Below, one piece after another: positions 34,578 to 36,113 of a stretch of 36,113 bases of DNA. The DNA is taken from NCBI GenBank assembly GCA_945883335.1, contig CAMCXI010000002.1, positions 257,658 through 293,770 of the forward strand, read 5' to 3'. Below the pieces are notes generated by a model that saw only the letters and a list, made by a program, of their open reading frames with translations, made no database searches and was not told the DNA's origin. Origin of the DNA: Candidatus Methylopumilus universalis. GTDB lineage: Bacteria > Pseudomonadota > Gammaproteobacteria > Burkholderiales > Methylophilaceae. Numbering within the stretch: position 1 is the stretch's first letter; each line of letters starts with the position of its first letter. The translations under genes and the position numbers were made by a program.

Positions 34578-34649
34578 TTAGCGATTGCAAACGTACATTG
34601 TTACTTCAAAACCGAAACGCATTTCAGTAGCAGCTGGTTTAGTCCACAT
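34578..34649 (-). CDS. pqqA: PQQ precursor peptide PqqA
   Basis: A 23-residue ORF beginning [19 protein letters not shown] and ending VCNR carries the invariant Glu15 and Tyr19 (EVTMY), whose side chains become PQQ. The W2-TKP N-terminus is the usual PqqA start. GGAG lies seven nt before the ATG at 34649. It heads pqqABCDE and is followed by strong hairpins before pqqB. Confidence 0.97.
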   Translation of the reverse strand: MWTKPAATEMRFGFEVTMYVCNR

Positions 34650-34893
34650 GGTGTATCTCCTAATTATAGTTTAAAAAAACGTCATCGCATTTATATAGTT
34701 CATCTGCATATAACGTTTATAGATGATGCGCCTGCACCTTCTTAAGTAACAGTGCGAAAACACGGAAACATTGCTCATGATTTTCATGACGACAGCCAAC
34801 AAAGTTATGAATAAATGACTTAAGAGAGCTAAAAAATGCTCATAGCATAGACTTATTTAATTCGCGACTTAACTTAAGTAGCGAATTCGACAG
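34650..34893. promoter_or_regulatory. Intergenic region upstream of pqqA
   Basis: This AT-rich 244-bp region lies between hisC and pqqA, both on the minus strand. A perfect TATAAT on the minus strand at 34668-34663, 13 nt before pqqA, could be the -10 but has no good -35 and leaves a very short leader. Several TATA-rich runs at about 34690-34735 offer alternatives. The hisC side holds a hairpin with arms AATTCGC/GCGAATT (34859-34865 and 34881-34887) and a weak terminator. I see no small gene here. Confidence 0.4.
34831..34848 (-). terminator. Weak candidate terminator after hisC
   Basis: On the minus strand ATGCT-ATG-AGCAT (34848-34836) is followed by TTTTTAG. The stem is only five pairs and A/T-rich, so termination is uncertain. 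Confidence 0.35.
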
Positions 34894-35997
34894 TTAAACC
34901 TTAATCGCCTGGGCTAACGCTTCTAAAAAGCGTGCATTTTCTGAGAACAATCCAATACTCACTCGCAAATAATCTGGCATTTCATAGTTTGCAATTGGCC
35001 TCACAATCACACCTTGATCAAGCAAACGTTCATAAACACTTCGAGCATCAGCCACTTTAAAGCTGACAAAATTAGCAAATGATGGAATAAATGTTAAGCC
35101 TAATTTTTCTAGTCCTTGGGTAATTTGTACCATACCCGCCTGATTTAAAGCGCGTGTTCGCTCTACAAACTCATCGTCGCCTAGTGATGCAACAGCAGCA
35201 GCTTGCGCAATGCTATTGACGTTAAATGGCTGTCGTACGCGATTCATCAAATCCGCAATTGCTGTTGATGTCACACCAAAACCAACACGTAAGCCAGCAA
35301 GGCCATAAGCTTTTGAAAACGTGCGTGAGATCACTAGATTATTGAACTCAGCTAACCAACCAATGGATTCAGCCTTAAGTTCATCAGTGAGATATTCATC
35401 ATAGGCTTCGTCTAAAATTATTAAGGTGTGCTTTGGTACTAAAGATAAAAATTTCTTTAACTCAACTTTACCAATCAGCGTCCCAGTTGGGTTGTTAGGA
35501 TTTGCGACAAACACCATACGCGTTTTCGGCGTAATGGCGAGCAACATCGCCTCTAGATCATGGCCAAATTCTTTTGCTGGCACGACGACACCCGTTGCTC
35601 CAACCGCCTGTGTCACAAGGCTATAAACAGCGAAAGCATGCTGAGAATAAACAGCCTCATCGCCTGGTGCCAAAAAAGCACGTGCAGAAAGCTCAAGGAT
35701 GTCATTTGATCCATTACCAAAGACCAACTGATTCGACGTGACTTTAAATTTGTCACAAACAGCATCTCGGAGTGCAACGCTATTCCCATCCGGATAGCGT
35801 GCAATCTCATCCAAAGCATCCATCATCGCCATGTGCGCATTAGGGCTCACACCGAGGGGATTTTCGTTTGAAGCGAGTTTAACGATTTGGCTTGGATCCA
35901 AGCCTTTATCGCGAGCCAAATCACTGATTGGTTTGCCGGGCTGATAAGGCGCGATAGATCGTATATAAGCAGGAGCTAAATTGGTAATGTCAGACAC
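34894..35997 (-). CDS. hisC: Histidinol-phosphate aminotransferase
   Basis: This fold-type I PLP aminotransferase of 367 residues has LASNENPLG near 41-49, ARYPDGN near 66-72, NPNNPTGT near 166-173, LDEAYDEY near 195-202 and the PLP lysine in SRTFSKAYGLAGLRVGF (about K230). It acts in histidine synthesis. Its location right behind pheA is the arrangement of HisC homologues that may also transaminate aromatic keto acids (prephenate or phenylpyruvate), so dual use is possible. The start is GTG at 35997 with GAGG about nine nt upstream. It is 37 nt after pheA. Confidence 0.94.
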   Translation of the reverse strand: MSDITNLAPAYIRSIAPYQPGKPISDLARDKGLDPSQIVKLASNENPLGVSPNAHMAMMDALDEIARYPDGNSVALRDAVCDKFKVTSNQLVFGNGSNDILELSARAFLAPGDEAVYSQHAFAVYSLVTQAVGATGVVVPAKEFGHDLEAMLLAITPKTRMVFVANPNNPTGTLIGKVELKKFLSLVPKHTLIILDEAYDEYLTDELKAESIGWLAEFNNLVISRTFSKAYGLAGLRVGFGVTSTAIADLMNRVRQPFNVNSIAQAAAVASLGDDEFVERTRALNQAGMVQITQGLEKLGLTFIPSFANFVSFKVADARSVYERLLDQGVIVRPIANYEMPDYLRVSIGLFSENARFLEALAQAIKV

Positions 35998-36034
35998 GGA
36001 AATAACCTCGAAATTAACAGCCCATAAGGCTTAT

Positions 36035-36113
36035 CTAAACTACAGCGACGGGGTATGAGCCCAATACCTTAACAAAGGATGCACGAGCCTCAATTTCAGC
36101 CAGTGCTTGCTTG
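36035..36113 (-). CDS. pheA: Bifunctional chorismate mutase/prephenate dehydratase PheA, C-terminal fragment
   Basis: The minus strand from the window edge encodes 25 residues ending KQALAEIEARASFVKVLGSY followed by PVAVV and a TAG at 36037-36035. The FVKVLGSYP ending is the conserved C-terminus of the ACT regulatory domain in proteobacterial PheA. The rest of the gene lies outside the window. The order pheA-hisC is common in betaproteobacteria. Confidence 0.85.
   Translation of the reverse strand, partial: KQALAEIEARASFVKVLGSYPVAVV

Noticed and set aside
34650-34893. A second pqqA-like or other small peptide gene upstream of pqqA
   Set aside because: No ORF with a ribosome site and an E-x3-Y core is seen; the region looks regulatory.
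1-36113. CRISPR arrays, insertion sequences, prophage or attachment sites
   Set aside because: No spaced direct repeats, transposase, integrase or tRNA-flanking duplication was seen; the tRNA-Ser neighbourhood holds only ordinary genes.

Overview
The window looks like chromosomal DNA of a betaproteobacterial methylotroph, most likely a Methylophilaceae member (Methylotenera/Methylophilus type). The evidence is the combination of ribulose monophosphate (RuMP) pathway genes (hexulose-6-phosphate synthase, 6-phospho-3-hexuloisomerase, transaldolase), a complete pqqABCDE operon for the methanol dehydrogenase cofactor, and archaeal-type methylofuran/tetrahydromethanopterin cofactor genes, all among housekeeping genes in beta/gammaproteobacterial order. 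I see no insertion sequence, prophage, integrase or CRISPR array. The genus is an inference.

Layout. 1-3060: the 3' part of the SRP RNA, then dnaX-ybaB-recR and a terminator. 3080-4860 (minus): a small cupin, tRNA-Ser(UGA), and peptide deformylase overlapping a methylthioinosine/methylthioadenosine phosphorylase. 4959-9444 (plus): hpnC-hpnD-hpnE (farnesyl diphosphate to squalene), an SDR with an altered catalytic motif, and a MetA-type outer-membrane protein whose start is out of frame. 9446-14880 (minus): rpsF-priB-rpsR-rplI, a terminator, then dnaB-alr-radA.

14932-19697: a tightly overlapping minus-strand operon mfnD-mfnF-pabB-mfnE, diverging with no intergenic base from a HisA-like gene. 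19756-22179 (minus): tal, hps (hxlA) and hxlB, each separated by promoter or terminator-like signals. 22293-29891: cysB divergent from a TSUP permease, then cysI-DUF934-cysH-cysD-cysN and a 7Fe ferredoxin, which together make an assimilatory sulfate reduction locus. 29967-31148: a Bcr/CflA-type MFS pump. 31247-34649 (minus): pqqABCDE, with the 23-residue PqqA precursor and a strong hairpin after it. 34894-end (minus): hisC and the C-terminus of pheA.

How it fits together. PQQ serves methanol oxidation. The mfn and pabB genes plausibly make the C1 carriers that oxidise formaldehyde, and hps/hxlB/tal assimilate formaldehyde. The cys genes supply sulfide and the hpn genes supply squalene. The least routine observations are the apparent A8-to-A7 frameshift that cuts a signal peptide off its start, a 17-bp duplication of the dnaX start that creates an overlapping upstream mini-ORF, a His in place of the SDR catalytic Tyr, the abutting divergent starts in the C1-cofactor cluster, and a hairpin core shared by the hps leader and the pqqA-pqqB spacer. 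No wholly new system is evident.
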